From Evernia prunastri (Eukaryota; Ascomycota; Lecanoromycetes; Lecanorales; Parmeliaceae), in NCBI GenBank assembly GCA_003184365.1, contig NKYR01000043.1:1-64000 (forward strand): a DNA stretch of 64,000 nucleotides, read 5' to 3'. Positions 32,860 to 44,852 of this stretch are shown piece by piece (position 1 is the first letter of the stretch; every line of letters starts with the position of its first letter). Both the position numbers and the translations under genes were made by a program. The notes under the pieces were generated by a model. It was given only the letters and a program-made list of their open reading frames with translations, made no database searches and was not told where the DNA came from.

Positions 32860-35855
32860 ATGGCGACATCGACCTGGATCGCCCAAGTCACCAACTCTAC
32901 CCTCAACATAACTCTGTCCACTTTTAGTTTTCAGGATGCCCTCAATCCCTCTGGCAGAGATATCTACGGTTCATACTCAAACCCTCCCTTTCTCTTCCGT
33001 AATGGCTGTTTGCAGGACAATGGAACTCAGGATTGCACAGCTTCTTGTCAGGACTCACACCAGGTGTTTGGTAGTCTGGACACCTTACATAATTGCATGG
33101 TGTATCCCACAGTAGCAGATCTGTACGCGAGGAGCAATCTGAGTGATGCCAGCCTGCCCGGCCAGTACAACATACAGAAAAGCAAGGTGAATGCAACTGT
33201 GTCTCACAACGTCACCGTGACAATACAAAACTGTCTTCTCGATTATTGCAATGAAAACCTGAACAAGTCCGGCTGTCCAGCGGGTCTAGAGTCCACCGAC
33301 CTTAAGTCGTCGCCGTCTAACCTTACAAGTACGTATTATATATATGACGATACGGCGTATGATAGATTCGATTTCTGCGTATACGTCCCAAAATCTTTCA
33401 ACCCGGATATCGGTGGTATAGGGGTACGTTCATTCTCGGTGAGACTTCTAGGAGATGCTCGCTAAGATCTGGATAGGTGTACGTGTCATACTGGATTCAA
33501 ACAGGGCTTGCCCTCCTCAGTTTTGTCTTGGTGGTATGGTGGAACTGGGCCATTTATTATGTTTGCCTTGGGGCTCTTCTCTGGCCACGCGGATACAGCA
33601 AAGCCAGAAGGATTGCCCAAAAGATCAGGAACAATGCCAGAAACAAGCATCTTCCCAGCCTAACGGGGGGACTGGCGGAGTTCCAAAAAGCGCAATGCTT
33701 CTTCATGCTGGCAATCAATATTGCAGCTCTGGTCAACAGGAACAGCGGAGGGTTCCAGCCAAACAGCATGCAGCAACTATACGACACATACGTCCTCATC
33801 AAGAGCATTTCCATCAGCGGGTACCTACCAGTTACCTTCACCCTTTTCACATTACATCTGGTGGATGTGGTATCATGGTACCTCTTGGTATTGTCGGTCC
33901 TCACTGTGCTAGTTTCAATCGCCACCCTCTTCGTCATTGGCAATTTCAGTCCCAGTCAGGACGACCTCAATTATCTCAGCCAGCAAGCATTGACGGGCGG
34001 ACCCGATTCCTGTGGGGGGAAGAATCTTGGCGTCTACTGTTACAGTCCAAATGGTAGCGTGGACGATTCCAGTTCGGCCGATCCGTCCAGCGGAGCGTAT
34101 TCTATGTTAGCCTTCTGCCTCGTTGTACTAATCCTCCTCGTTGCGCATCAATGCCATGCTTTCAAGGATGTGTCAACAGGACGACCCAAGCCATGGCTCT
34201 ACAAACTCAGCCTTCGGAACCTTCGGATCATCCAAACCGGACTTGCAGTGATTTCTCTTGGCCTGAACAGCTACGGTACGCCTAGACGTTTCTCGTAGTC
34301 CTCATCTGTTTAATGCTAATACTCGATAATGCAGCTGTCGGTTCGAATTTGGGTGCCAACGCCTATGAAGAACTTAGTTATTGGGAAAAGAGCGAGAGCG
34401 TGACCTTACGTGCATCCCAATTCGTCCTTTTTGCATCCTGTTGGACCCTTTCGTTTATCCTGTATTTGTCCCTCACCTCAGCTACCGACTATACACGCAC
34501 CGACAGGTCCATCGGGAGATTCTACAACCGAAAGATTGCGTTTGCTGCCGAATTCTTATCTACAGTATTTTGGTTCGCGGCCTTAATTGCCCTCGCTCGA
34601 TTCTATCCAATGGGTCCTTGCGGGTCGGAAGGGGCAGATGTTTGTGGCCCGGCGATCACAAGTATTCTTGTGGCGGTCTTTACTTGGTATATTTGCTGCT
34701 CACCCCTGACTTTTGGAGATAAGCATTGAAAACTTCGCAGGATCACCTTTCTTGTCACAACATTCTTGGCTGCGCGTCACCTGCTGCGTACGCCTAATGA
34801 ACTTTCCGAGAAGCATCGTCATGGGAAGCAGCACTGGATCTTCCAGCGCTTTAGCAATCACCGCCTGACGCGGCAGCTATCAGACCATGTCCCGTCTTGG
34901 AAACGTCTTACGAGGAAAGTACCTTCGTGGAAAGAAACATCCCGCAAGCTGCCCTCCTGGACGAAGCACCCACGGATCATCACCTCATACACCAAACTCC
35001 AACAAAACACGCTACCCACCATGAAGGTCCACATCCAACGGGCCTACCGAGTCGTGGAGATCAATGCGTCTACACTGGACTGGCCCTCGACGATGGCATC
35101 CGCCGCCATCTTTTCGCTCTATGTTCTATTCGTAGGCCTCTACATCCACTGGTTCAAAATCTTCATCCAAGACCTCGAATGGTTCGCATACAACGGCGTC
35201 GACAAGAACTCCTGGAGCTTCGGACAGGTCGTCGCAATCAGTGTTTGGGCGGAGCCCCTGTGCGAATACTTCCATCTAGGCTTACGTGAGTTTACCCAGC
35301 CAGCATCTTTCTCTCTCTCTCTCTCTTTCCCCCCTACTCTCTCTCCCCCGCCCAGCACAGAACAAACAAGATGAAGATTCGAAGAAGTCCGCCCCCTTGA
35401 GAGCTGAGAAAACCGGCTGACGAGCAACCAAACAAACAGGCGGCATGAAGCGCGGCTTCGAGCACCGCCTCTGGGGCTATAAAGTCGTCAAGATCAAGCA
35501 ACCGGACGCAGAACGGGGCCTCGCGTCCGATGCCACCTCTTCCGACCACCACTCACCCTCACCCTCCGCCTCGCTCGACGACCGACGCTCCAGCGAGTAC
35601 GGCATCGTGGATCACTCCGCCGACGGCGACGGCGACCTAGCAGCCCGCGACGGAGACGGGTACCATCGAGAGAAAGGCGCCTACAGCAGCATCAGGCCCG
35701 CGGAGTCGACCGTGAGACCGGTGCCGGAATCTGGGTCTGGAGAGGGGAGCGAAGAGACGGAGACAGAGACAGAGGCAGGGGAGCGGGGGATAGTGGAAGG
35801 GTGGCAGATACCGGAGACTGTCATTCTGACCAGCGGGGCGATAGGGCCGTTTTAG
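32860..35855 (+). CDS. Large multi-pass membrane protein with an internal MARVEL block
   Basis: I read join(32860..33423, 33477..34275, 34335..34686, 34741..35285, 35440..35855), at least 891 residues; the 5' end probably lies upstream because the frame is protein-like before ATG 32860. All four introns (53, 59, 54, 154 bp) have good splice sites and keep frame. Domains: an extracellular Cys-rich, glycosylated N-terminus (RNGCLQDNGTQDCTASC, CLLDYCNENL); helices from DIGGIGVYVSYWIQTGLALLS on; a four-helix MARVEL-like segment at about 432-590 (RIIQTGLAVISLGLNSYAVG ... VFWFAALIALARFY ... CGSEGADVCG ... WITFLVTTFLAARHLLR); a basic linker with a three-fold 10-residue PSW repeat (about 34889-34978); then two more helices with WSFGQVVAISVWAEPLCEYFHL, and GMKRGFEHRL at the start of an acidic C-tail. 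The first and last parts resemble one fungal membrane family; the MARVEL part belongs to another. Function unknown. Confidence 0.8.
34889..34978 (+). repeat. Three 10-residue PSW repeats in coding sequence
   Basis: Three consecutive 30-bp units encode VPSWKRLTRK, VPSWKETSRK and LPSWTKHPRI in the cytosolic-side linker of the membrane protein. Nucleotide divergence is high, so the pattern is kept at protein level. Confidence 0.75.
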
Positions 35856-37128
35856 GCTAAGGGAATGGCGTCATATATATACCATTCTTTGTAAAGATCT
35901 TTTCTATAGTGTAGAGTGTAATGTATGAACGAAGCAGAGCGAGCGATTGAACTCGTGAATTTAGCATCGGGTTTCAGTCCGCAAGTAGCGATTGGGCTTC
36001 TGACAGTAGCTGGCTGGCTGACTGGCTGGCTGATTTGTTAGCATGTACGCTCTCTGTTTGAATTTTCTGGAGTCTGTAAGGAAGGGATATCTAATCTTCA
36101 CTGCTCTGACATCCCCACACAACGAGCGAGCAGAAAGGTGCGCGCGCGCGTATCCGAAGCCGATAGATCTCCACCGGAAAAGAGGAGCCGTCCTCTGCGC
36201 TCGCTACGGCGACGAATTCGAGCCACTTGCTCAGTCAAAAGTGATGCTGTTTTGGGGGGAGGCTGGGAACGGCATTCCGGAGTGGAAAGCGACAGAAAGG
36301 GTTGCGCAAAAGGCATGTGTACGCTTTAAAGATGGGTGAGTGTAGAAGAGCATCTAGTGTAAGTTCAAACTATGCAACGAGGACGGACGCTTTTGTCAAG
36401 GAAACGGCCCGGGTGAGGGTCGTGTTGTCTGCTTCAAGAAACAACTATATAGACTATGGAGTAGTTCTCGCGCGGGTCAGAGCTACTGCCATTACAGGTC
36501 CTTGATCGTTTTTATTGTCAGGCGATGATCGTTGCATTGTGTCAAGACCTGAGAGACCCGGAAACGGAATCGCAACATAAGTGGCGAGTCCCGCGAAAGA
36601 GTAGCACCGCGTCTCGTGACGAAGATCGCATACTCGTCTAAGGGGACAGGAATCGTCTTGGTAGCCTCTTCGACCCAATTCGCTCGCACTGAGCAGCCGT
36701 ACGCCAATCTTGACGTACGCTAAGATCGGAAGCCATGCAGCGAAGTCCGTGTATCGCTTCCTCCACATAGACCCCTTTGGAGTTGCAGGATCGATGGCCA
36801 GAAACAGCAAGCGTAAAGTATTCCCAGTCGCGGTCGTTGTTACCCCTCGAGGTGCAGATCATTTTCCAAATGTTCTTCTTTCTCCTAATCTTTCTGCTGC
36901 GTGTCGGCGTTACCGCAAGGCGATGCTGCCATCTCCTCTATCATATCCCGGAAGTTCTGGGGAATGCTAAGGTCTCTGTATTCATCGATGTGTATCTGGC
37001 ATTTGGCGCCCTCAGCCTTCAAGGAGCGCGGGTGACCGAGGCTGAAAACGGCTGACACCACACGCGCTTCATAGCCACAGATGGAGACTAAACGCAACTT
37101 CAGGCACGTCACATCAGTTCTCCATTGA
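35856..37128. other. Intergenic spacer, no supported gene
   Basis: About 1.3 kb. A short CTGGCTGG repeat lies near 36010-36033. Other frames lack coding character. Confidence 0.45.
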
Positions 37129-37854
37129 TCACAAGTGACGGACTGAATAATTGAGACTTACTGGCAAGCAATGGTTGGTCGTATGAACTGCCCGTCGTGC
37201 AAGTTTTTGAGACCACCAATACAATGTCAAGAACTCTGTGCACAAGAGTTCCTTTTGCGATGATGCTCGTTGGGGCATGATGGAAAGTATGGTCGCATGT
37301 GGATGGCCAGGCGAGCCAAATATCAGATGGGTCTCCATGTTATCCCAGAAGCGACCAAGGCTATAAACAGACGTGAGCTTTTTAAGAATTGAAAGAAAGA
37401 CTGCGACAGGAACGTACCCAAGACTCTGGAAAAGGCGGTTGTCAGATGCGTCGACCAGAGCCTCGTTGTGAAACAAGCCGTTGGAGACTGCATACTGTAC
37501 AACCCTGCAATACTCAGTGCTTGCCAGGTATGCGTCGTCTATAGTTGGACAATCTTGGTCGGCGAGCTCCTCCTTGTATATGTTTGTTTCGTTCAGCAAG
37601 GGCTCCAGATCAACATCACTGAATATTTCGTCCAGAGCGCATCTTGCGTTGGACTCAGAGGGCTTCCAGAACCCTATCTTCGCTTTGCGGTTGAATGCGA
37701 TGTTCATGCTTGCGATCTCAGTTGGAATAAGGGCGGCGCCCCCTTCATAAGTCACTGTACGGCTAGGAGCGTCATTGAGTTTTCCAAACTCTAAGAGTAT
37801 GCGTTTGAAGCCTCGAAGAGAGGTTGGTAAGACCCTCTCTATTTCTGGAGCCAT
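37129..37854 (-). CDS. Uncharacterised protein, divergent partner of the PD-(D/E)XK gene
   Basis: 241 residues if it starts at 37854 (MAPEIERVLPTSLRGFK). The frame stays open upstream to 37998, but that part is Ser/Thr/Phe-rich and leader-like, so the later ATG is preferred. The protein is soluble-looking with mixed helix and strand character: FGKLNDAPSRTVTYEGGAALIPTEIASMN, later ADQDCPTIDDAYLASTEYCRVVQYAV and SLGYVPVAVFLSILKKLTSVYSLGRFWDNM. I do not recognise a family, signal peptide or membrane segment. The gene is head-to-head with the nuclease-like gene at 38335, with 480 bp between the starts, which would allow a shared promoter. Confidence 0.6.
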   Translation of the reverse strand: MAPEIERVLPTSLRGFKRILLEFGKLNDAPSRTVTYEGGAALIPTEIASMNIAFNRKAKIGFWKPSESNARCALDEIFSDVDLEPLLNETNIYKEELADQDCPTIDDAYLASTEYCRVVQYAVSNGLFHNEALVDASDNRLFQSLGYVPVAVFLSILKKLTSVYSLGRFWDNMETHLIFGSPGHPHATILSIMPQRASSQKELLCTEFLTLYWWSQKLARRAVHTTNHCLPVSLNYSVRHL

Positions 37855-38334
37855 GGACCGAGAGATGTAAGAAGCTGTGACGAATGTTTCTGTGAGATGT
37901 CGAAAAAAGGAACTCGACCTGGAGGCAGGGAAGAAGGAAGAATGGAATGATTTGTTTGTCGGTGTTGCGGTTGTTGTTGGCAACCAATGACTAATCAACA
38001 GCCCCGCAATCGGCTTGGTTCGTGTTTACATCATTCAAACCTTATTTCATGGCAGCCTAGTAATCTCGTAATCATACCTACAACACCAGGCTGCATTCAT
38101 TATGATCATAATGGAACGCCAATAACTCACTCCTTTGCCTTGCAATGCTTTCAACAACACATCCTTTCTTTTACTTTAAATATATATAACATTTGTAAAC
38201 GGCCACTCTTGCCTCAGTCTCTTCCTCATATCTTAAGCCGAGTCGAAGCTTCTGGCCCTTCCAATCTTTGGACTCGAAGCGCCAGGTCTTCGTCTCTGTT
38301 CCTGTCTCAGTATCAGCGGTTCACAAAAATCAAA
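37855..38334. promoter_or_regulatory. Shared divergent promoter region
   Basis: 480 bp separates two divergently transcribed genes. An AT-rich TTTAAATATATATAAC word at about 38174-38190 lies 145-160 bp before the plus-strand start and is a plausible TATA region for it. Long open frames extend into this region from both sides, but they have leader-like composition. Confidence 0.45.
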
Positions 38335-39624
38335 ATGTCAAATAAGCTTCCAAAGACCAAAAAGGATTGGAGGGAAGCAGCCACACGCAACAAGATAGGT
38401 CACACTCAGTCATTGAGTAATGGCACCCCTTTGCCTAGTGGCAGTAAATTCACCTTTGAGCATTTCCTACGTCTACGCGTTGTGTATATTGACGAAAAAT
38501 CTCCTGCAAGCCTAGTCAGATCTCGAGGCTTCCCCACAGAACGTCTTGAGGCAGTGACCACAATTCTCAAAGAAAATACTGATGCATCCTTCTTAAAGAA
38601 CTTTTTGCGACGCCCAAAAGATATCGAAGAGCGATGGAACGCGCACAATGCGAAGCAGTCTGGCGTGTTTGCTGTTGCACTGGAGCTCTTGCATCTTATT
38701 TCGAAACGAAAGGTCGAGTTCATGACGGAAAGCGAAGACATCAGCGACCTCAAAATAGTTTCGAGCCCTCTCAAAGAGCTGAGAAAAGCTCAGTCAGATG
38801 CACGCTATCTCAACTCATCATCCTACCCTTCAACCCCCTTGCGAGTGCCTCCGAAGTCATATTACATATCTCCATTCAACGATTTCAGTAAGTTGAGCAT
38901 CGATTCGCCTGGGGAACAGATGTCCGAAGCGGGCGCCGATCTTCGACGAGCGATCTACAGCTATGAGCGCTCCAACTTTACACCGGGAGATGAACAGACA
39001 GTCAATGCTGCCTTGGTGGCATTGATTATGGCCATGTCGTGGTTACTTGGCCGCACAGGCCGTGCTCATCACGATCGAGCTAGATTCAGTGTCTGTAAAG
39101 ATGATGAGAACTATCTCTACTCGGCATGCGTGGACGGTCTGATCATGCACCTTGATAGGGACACCTGTAACGGTTTCATGGAAGTCAAGCCGGATTTTCG
39201 CGCTGGTAACGCATCTGTACGGAGACAAATAACAGCGCAAATGGCTGCTTTCATCTTTGAGCAAGAAATTGTGCTCGCTAGAGGAGAGCCTGAGGAAAAG
39301 ACCGAGAAGAGCTTCAAAGGGAAGGGAAAGCAGGCGAAGGCGAAAGCTCAGGACGACAGAATCACGAGAGACGATGGCGGAGACCAGGATAAAAGGTTCC
39401 GAAAATGGATGGTGTCGATGGACGGCTACTACGCGTACATTAATATCGCTACCTACGACCGGCAATATCTGGAATTTCTCTCCGGTAGCGAACCGTCGGG
39501 CACTGATGCATTGATGGAAATGGCAGAGTACGGACGATTTGATCTCCGCTTGTGGTCGGGCAACGGTCTCGAAAGATTCTTGAAATATGTCGGAGCGCTC
39601 ATGCTAGACCCTGCTGATCCTTGA
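38335..39624 (+). CDS. Fungal PD-(D/E)XK nuclease-like protein
   Basis: Intronless, 429 residues from ATG 38335 (MSNKLPKTKKDWREAA); the open frame continues upstream but is not protein-like. The middle has a hydrophobic helix MAMSWLLGRTGRAH, then YSACVDGLIMHL with D267, and GFMEVKPDFR with E283 and K285, followed by VRRQITAQMAAFIFEQE. D, ExK and the following Gln-containing helix are the PD-(D/E)XK core as seen in the fungal-type PDDEXK-like family. A Lys-rich insert (KGKGKQAKAKAQ) follows, and the C-terminal part (WMVSMDGYYAYINIATYDRQYLEFL) adds the final strands. The family is frequent in accessory, repeat-rich regions of ascomycete genomes; nuclease activity is inferred from motif only and no target is known. 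Confidence 0.8.
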   Translation: MSNKLPKTKKDWREAATRNKIGHTQSLSNGTPLPSGSKFTFEHFLRLRVVYIDEKSPASLVRSRGFPTERLEAVTTILKENTDASFLKNFLRRPKDIEERWNAHNAKQSGVFAVALELLHLISKRKVEFMTESEDISDLKIVSSPLKELRKAQSDARYLNSSSYPSTPLRVPPKSYYISPFNDFSKLSIDSPGEQMSEAGADLRRAIYSYERSNFTPGDEQTVNAALVALIMAMSWLLGRTGRAHHDRARFSVCKDDENYLYSACVDGLIMHLDRDTCNGFMEVKPDFRAGNASVRRQITAQMAAFIFEQEIVLARGEPEEKTEKSFKGKGKQAKAKAQDDRITRDDGGDQDKRFRKWMVSMDGYYAYINIATYDRQYLEFLSGSEPSGTDALMEMAEYGRFDLRLWSGNGLERFLKYVGALMLDPADP

Positions 39625-41736
39625 ACCCGGAGACCCGCGCGTAGGAGGGAAGACAGGGTCTTCCGAGTGGGCTGTAGGAGGATCATTGAGCTTACTGGCG
39701 TGGATAGACTTATCAGAGAGGGATGATGACCGATTTAGTCAGCGTTCGTGGTGAAGGGAGGGTGGGGGCGTAAAATGGACGTCTAGGAAGAAAGAAGGAA
39801 GAGTGAAAAGGATACGTTCACGTCTCAGCCGGCTTACTTACTTACCTCCCTACCGAAGACCATGGCAGACCCTTCGCTTGGAAAGTTCCACCCCCTTCGA
39901 AGCCTTCTGTGTTCTTATCCTGCACAGCGGGCAATGGCAAGCTTCTTGTATTGAGCCAACCCACTGAAGTGATATTTTACGGGTTCATTGTAGCAAGCTG
40001 CTTCAACGTCAGAGGAATGGATTGATAATGACAAATGATAGAACGGTACGGAGCCGTCTGTTTTTCGAATACTGCCCTGACAGCCCACTGGGGCTCCTCT
40101 CCCCAAGTCTTGCAGTCAGGACAGCCACGGTGCCTTCTAGAGCCTTACTACTTTTTCCAAACCAATCTCGGTGCGTTCACTGCGTTGATCGCTTCTTAAC
40201 CCACGCCCAATAGGGAAACTCTACCAGCGACACAATCGTACGTTAAGGCGGATCATTACACTTCTACCATCGTATATAGACGTGATGAAGAGCCATCTTG
40301 AGAAGTCGATCAAACCGACTTCAACAAGACGTTTATGAAAAGAACCCAGGGATCATGTTTGCCAACTTATTCTCGTACGGATCCTCATGCGCTCTTCTCC
40401 GAGCTGTTCAACACGTGGACCTTACTCGCGACACCATCTTGGTCTGCTGCACCTCTGGCTCCGAGAGCGTATGTCCACGCCGAACAAAGCAAGGAAGTGA
40501 AAAACGCAACAAACGCAAATCGTACAGCAGTCGGTCTACCAACGTCAAGGAGCCGACGCTAACACATTGCGTGTACAGCCTCGCACACAACTCCGGATTG
40601 CGTGGACTTATTGCACGAAAAGACTCAAATTGCTCCAGACGTGTACTTGCAGCGGCATGTTAGCTCTCGTCGTCTAGGCAAATAGTAGCTGAAAATGGTT
40701 CACCTCGGCATCAGGACATACTTTTGCGATGAGTATAGACCTAGTCATTTTCCTACATAGCAGGAAATTTTGTAGCAGAGTTCTGGGTCTCTTATGTTAC
40801 GCATCGCGAACGATGTTCACAGGCTGTTTGATCGCAGCAGTTGATGATCCCGTTCGCGAGTAGCACTCAGACTGGACACCAATTTTATTCGAGAGCGTTG
40901 ACTTGCTTGCCTAGCGTGGCACGATAAGGATTGTGATTGAATTGGAACTAGCGTGATTGAATTTTCTAAGGAAATCTCAGCCCTACACAAACACTATTCA
41001 GCCTTGCAGCACGAGACCACTTTCTCGAAATCCAGCTTCAAAGACTGGCACCGCAAACCACTTTCACTAGCTTCCAATTTATCCCCAAATCTCTCAACTG
41101 CTTGACCGTATCTCGCGCGTCTGGCTAATTCCACGCTTGGAAGAGGGGCTGCCTTCTAGCCACTCCTAAGGACGATACCTAGGTGCGTCAATTGAAGAGC
41201 GCCAGCGATATCCGGGATCATCACTCGATGCAGTCTTGCGAACGCAGGTCAGGTCAACTGATCTCGATCTCACCCGTCATCGCTCGATCCTTCCCACATC
41301 TGAACCTTCATGACGGCGGTGTAGCATTGTCTTTCCGACTGTTAACTTCAATTGGCCGACCACAATCCAGGAATTGGACCCAAGCGCTTCACAGCGAGAA
41401 CATCGCTGCAATTGCCTCTCTCTGCGATTACCGAATGACGGAATGAGAGACTTTTTGAGGGGAAATGCATTGAGCTGATCTGTTGACCAATCATCGTCTG
41501 ACTCTGTTCCGAGGATGCATGAATATTGCAAGAAGGCTCCAGCCATGTGCGGCTGAGATCGTCACTATGAGATCATTCAAAACCCTGGACTCGAGAAGAC
41601 TTTCCCCACATACAAATCCACAAACACCTATGTCTACGAATAAGTGCAATCGCTCAACGTTGGCTGCTTCATCTGGGAACTTCATTTATCCCTCAAGACG
41701 ACGAGATAGCATAGATCTAGGTCAGCCAAAACAATC
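39625..41736. other. Intergenic spacer, no supported gene
   Basis: About 2.1 kb. ORFs around 40298-40663 and 41183-41446 are short with no recognisable features. The last stretch holds the promoter of the CorA-like gene. Confidence 0.45.
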
Positions 41737-43641
41737 ATGTCCCTCGAGCGCCGATCGCATCATGAAAACAGCAACGCTGCTCAACTTCCCTTGTCAGCAA
41801 CGCAGGATGAGGAGACTCGGCGCTTGAATGAAGCCAACCAGCTTAGGGTTGACTTGAAGACGGAGACAGGATATGGTTCCTATGTGGAATATGCAAGCGC
41901 ACATGAAGAGCTCCGATCAGCTCTTCACTCGTTCTTTTTGGATGATCTCCGTGATCCTCCTTCGGCGAATTATAAGTCCACTTGCTTCATCCTTGACCTG
42001 TCTCGAGCTCCAGATTCACCAGCCACATTTTCTTTTCGTTGCCGTACATCGTCTGCGTCTAACACTTTGGCCAATTTACGTCATCCGCCGGCCCAGTCCT
42101 CTGTTCAGGTCTTACTATGGTCAATATCACAGACTGATCCAGAGATGGTGAGCGCGCTGGGGCTAGGCTTGAGGTTAAATTTGCCTTATTTTGAAGCTGT
42201 CTACGAAAAGGTCATCCACCCACAACAACGGCGCCGATCCGAGGGAATATTTTCTTTAGAACACCCAAACATATCTCACGGATATTGGCGACCTTTCGCA
42301 CCCACCTATCTTGAGGTTGATGGGAAGATCATGACCATATCGGGTCATCGAAGCCCTAACCAGATATGTTCCGTCCCTGTGGTCTTGATAGCTGGTAGTG
42401 ACTGGAAGATTGAGAGGGTTTCTGAAGAGATCGGTGACGTGTTGCCAATACCCGACGGGGCTGTTGATACAACTTCGCATGAGATCCCCGAGCCGCCGCA
42501 ATGGCGGCAATGCGATGATGAAGTCCGAGACTACGCTCGACTTTTGCAGTGGTGTCTTCCGAGAGGGGACGAATCAGCTGGTAGTAGCGCCACGCTCATG
42601 TTTGATGCCCTGATTCTTCTGCTCTATAGGAGTGCCCTTCGGATCAATGCTCAGTGCAGCCAAGCTCGATTTACATACCTCGAGCTACTTGACCCTTTCG
42701 CATCGCGCGCGGACAAATTGTGGTATAAAAACATATTACTTTCTGAACTGTATCAGCAGCGCCTCTCCTTGCGACGTGCAATTGAAGATTCAGAGGGCGA
42801 TACAACAGAATTTTTGACATATATTGAGTTGCATGCAATGGAAGAATGGCTGCCGAGCTTTACCCAGCTTTCAAAACGTGTTAAAGGAGGTCGCGATGCA
42901 GCATACCGTCTGGAGGTTGAGATACGGGATTACCTGCAGATTCAAGCTGGAGAGATGGGGCTCCAGGAGTCGCGGAAATCCATTCAACTATCCAGCATTC
43001 AGATAGAGGAAAGCAAACGAGGTTCGTTGAGGTTCAAACACCTACCAGATTGTTTCGTACTGACTGACGCTAGCAAAACTCTGTAAGTATGAACCGTCAA
43101 GCGCAAATTAGAGAAGCTTAACATGGTCATAGTGACGGTGTTGGCTTTCATCTACGTGCTGCTTAACCTTGCGACATCGATCTTTGGTATGAATATATAC
43201 CAACTCAATAGGAGTGGCCAATATCTTTCGGTCTTCCTCATCACGGCGTTTGTTATATTGATCGTCACGGGAGGCGCGTGGTATCTGATAGAACAGGTCA
43301 ACAGCTATCTGAAGTGGAGGGAAACCCGTCTGGAAAAAGATGACAACAAGCCCACCCATTTCAACTTGATGACGAGAATCAACATGTTGATATGGTTGTC
43401 GCTTAGCCCGTATAAGTTTTGGATGCTCAGAAAAGGTGTTTGGTGGCGTCTTTTGACCAACAACAGTTCACGATTGTGCTATAAGAGTACAACCCCCACC
43501 CATCACGAGTCTACACCTACCGCTGCCGAGTTTGTGTCAGATTACGGCTTACCGGGCGCATTTAGCATCGCTTGGCAGCGGACAGACTATAAGGATTATG
43601 TATGGAGGTCCAGCCCTTCTGAGAATGGAGGAAGAGGATGA
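41737..43641 (+). CDS. CorA-like (GMN-motif) divalent-cation transporter family protein
   Basis: I read join(41737..43021, 43133..43641), 597 residues. The 111-bp intron (GTTCGT...CATAG) joins SIQIEESKR to VTVLAFIYVLLNLATSIFGMN, which restores the conserved end of the long helix and membrane segment 1. A strong alternative donor (GTAAGT at 43083) gives the wrong phase. The large N-terminal domain (about 1-425) is soluble, with a mixed first half and helical second half. The GMN signature is at 447-449; TM1 is just before it and TM2 is LSVFLITAFVILIVTGGAWYLI. A basic C-tail of about 110 residues follows. Known family members form pentameric Mg2+ or other divalent-cation channels; many fungal paralogs like this one are divergent and their ion is unknown. 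Confidence 0.88.
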
Positions 43642-44852
43642 TTGCCCTGTCCCCAGACTCGATGACTGCCGATCGTCGAAGGTTGCGTGCTCAGGATCGT
43701 CTAATGTGGCTTCGGACGTCTTCGGAGATTGCTCATTGATGATGGGTGCAAGCGATCAATGTGTGTCATGAGGACGCCGCATCCCTTGCTCTTCTATCAG
43801 CTGTCACACAATGTCTCACCTTGCATGTATCCCAATGTAACACACACTCGTTGTGATAAGAGTTTTATATGTTTTGAGTTTGGACCCGCGACCCGAATCG
43901 ATGATTCGAGTCAGAAAAACCCCAACCACCTGTGTTTGGGTACAACACTTCCGCCTTCCGCTATTCTGTGCCAATGTGCGGATCTTTCGCCCAACTTTCC
44001 TTACCTTTGATATTCGAACATCTACAGTCTGTTGATCAGCAGCAAAAATCGCATGTACACCCCTCCTGAATAAGCAGGTGGCCTTCCGTCGATTTCGCAT
44101 CTTTCAGCGTACGTAATAACTGTTTACTTCCGCCACCACGCTTGTTTACGGCTATCACACCTCCGGGTCTATCCGTACAAGCACAGGAGTCTCTTTAACC
44201 TCGAATTGGCAGAAAATAACCTATCCGGGCTTGCTCACCGCGTATTCGAGACCCAGACAGCCTCTATATACACATCCGATCTTGCGATTTCCGACATCCA
44301 AATCATCATGCTCGACTCCTACACAGAAGCACCAAGATTACCTCTCAATTAGGTCGGCCACACTGTCGCTCTTCGACCTGCGCAGGGGAGATTATGTGCC
44401 GACCGGACTCTCCCATCTCAGCTCCCACACGTGCCAAGATATCGAAGGCAAAGAGACAATCCGCAACACAGAAGAACTCACACTTCCATACCGTAGCGCA
44501 TGCGCCTTTCTCGGGTTTTGACGTCAAGCTCGATGTCTACAGCCGATCATGAAATATTATGCCGGTGAGTAGAAGTCACGGATCCTCGCCCCATGGTCTC
44601 CCACATTTCGTCCCGCCAGCTGGAGATGTGATGGGAAGAGAGGCATGGCGATGTGAGTGCACACCGAAGAATTTTCCAAGTTTTACGGCCGTGTTGACAC
44701 TCACCTTAGGTAATAGGTCAGTGCGTGCAGCGGCTATTGCATTTCGTAATGGCGCTGGATTTGTGTGCGTGTCTATTATCTGTGATACTTCTAGAATGTG
44801 CCACTCAATGGTATCTCAAGGCTTTTATTTTGAAGCAAAGATCTCCAAACAT
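43642..44852. other. Intergenic spacer between convergent genes
   Basis: 1.2 kb between the convergent CorA-like and MFS genes; terminator regions expected. No supported gene. Confidence 0.45.

Noticed and set aside
43083..43132. Strong GTAAGT donor in the CorA-like gene
   Set aside because: Using it puts exon 2 out of frame and destroys the GMN membrane segment.
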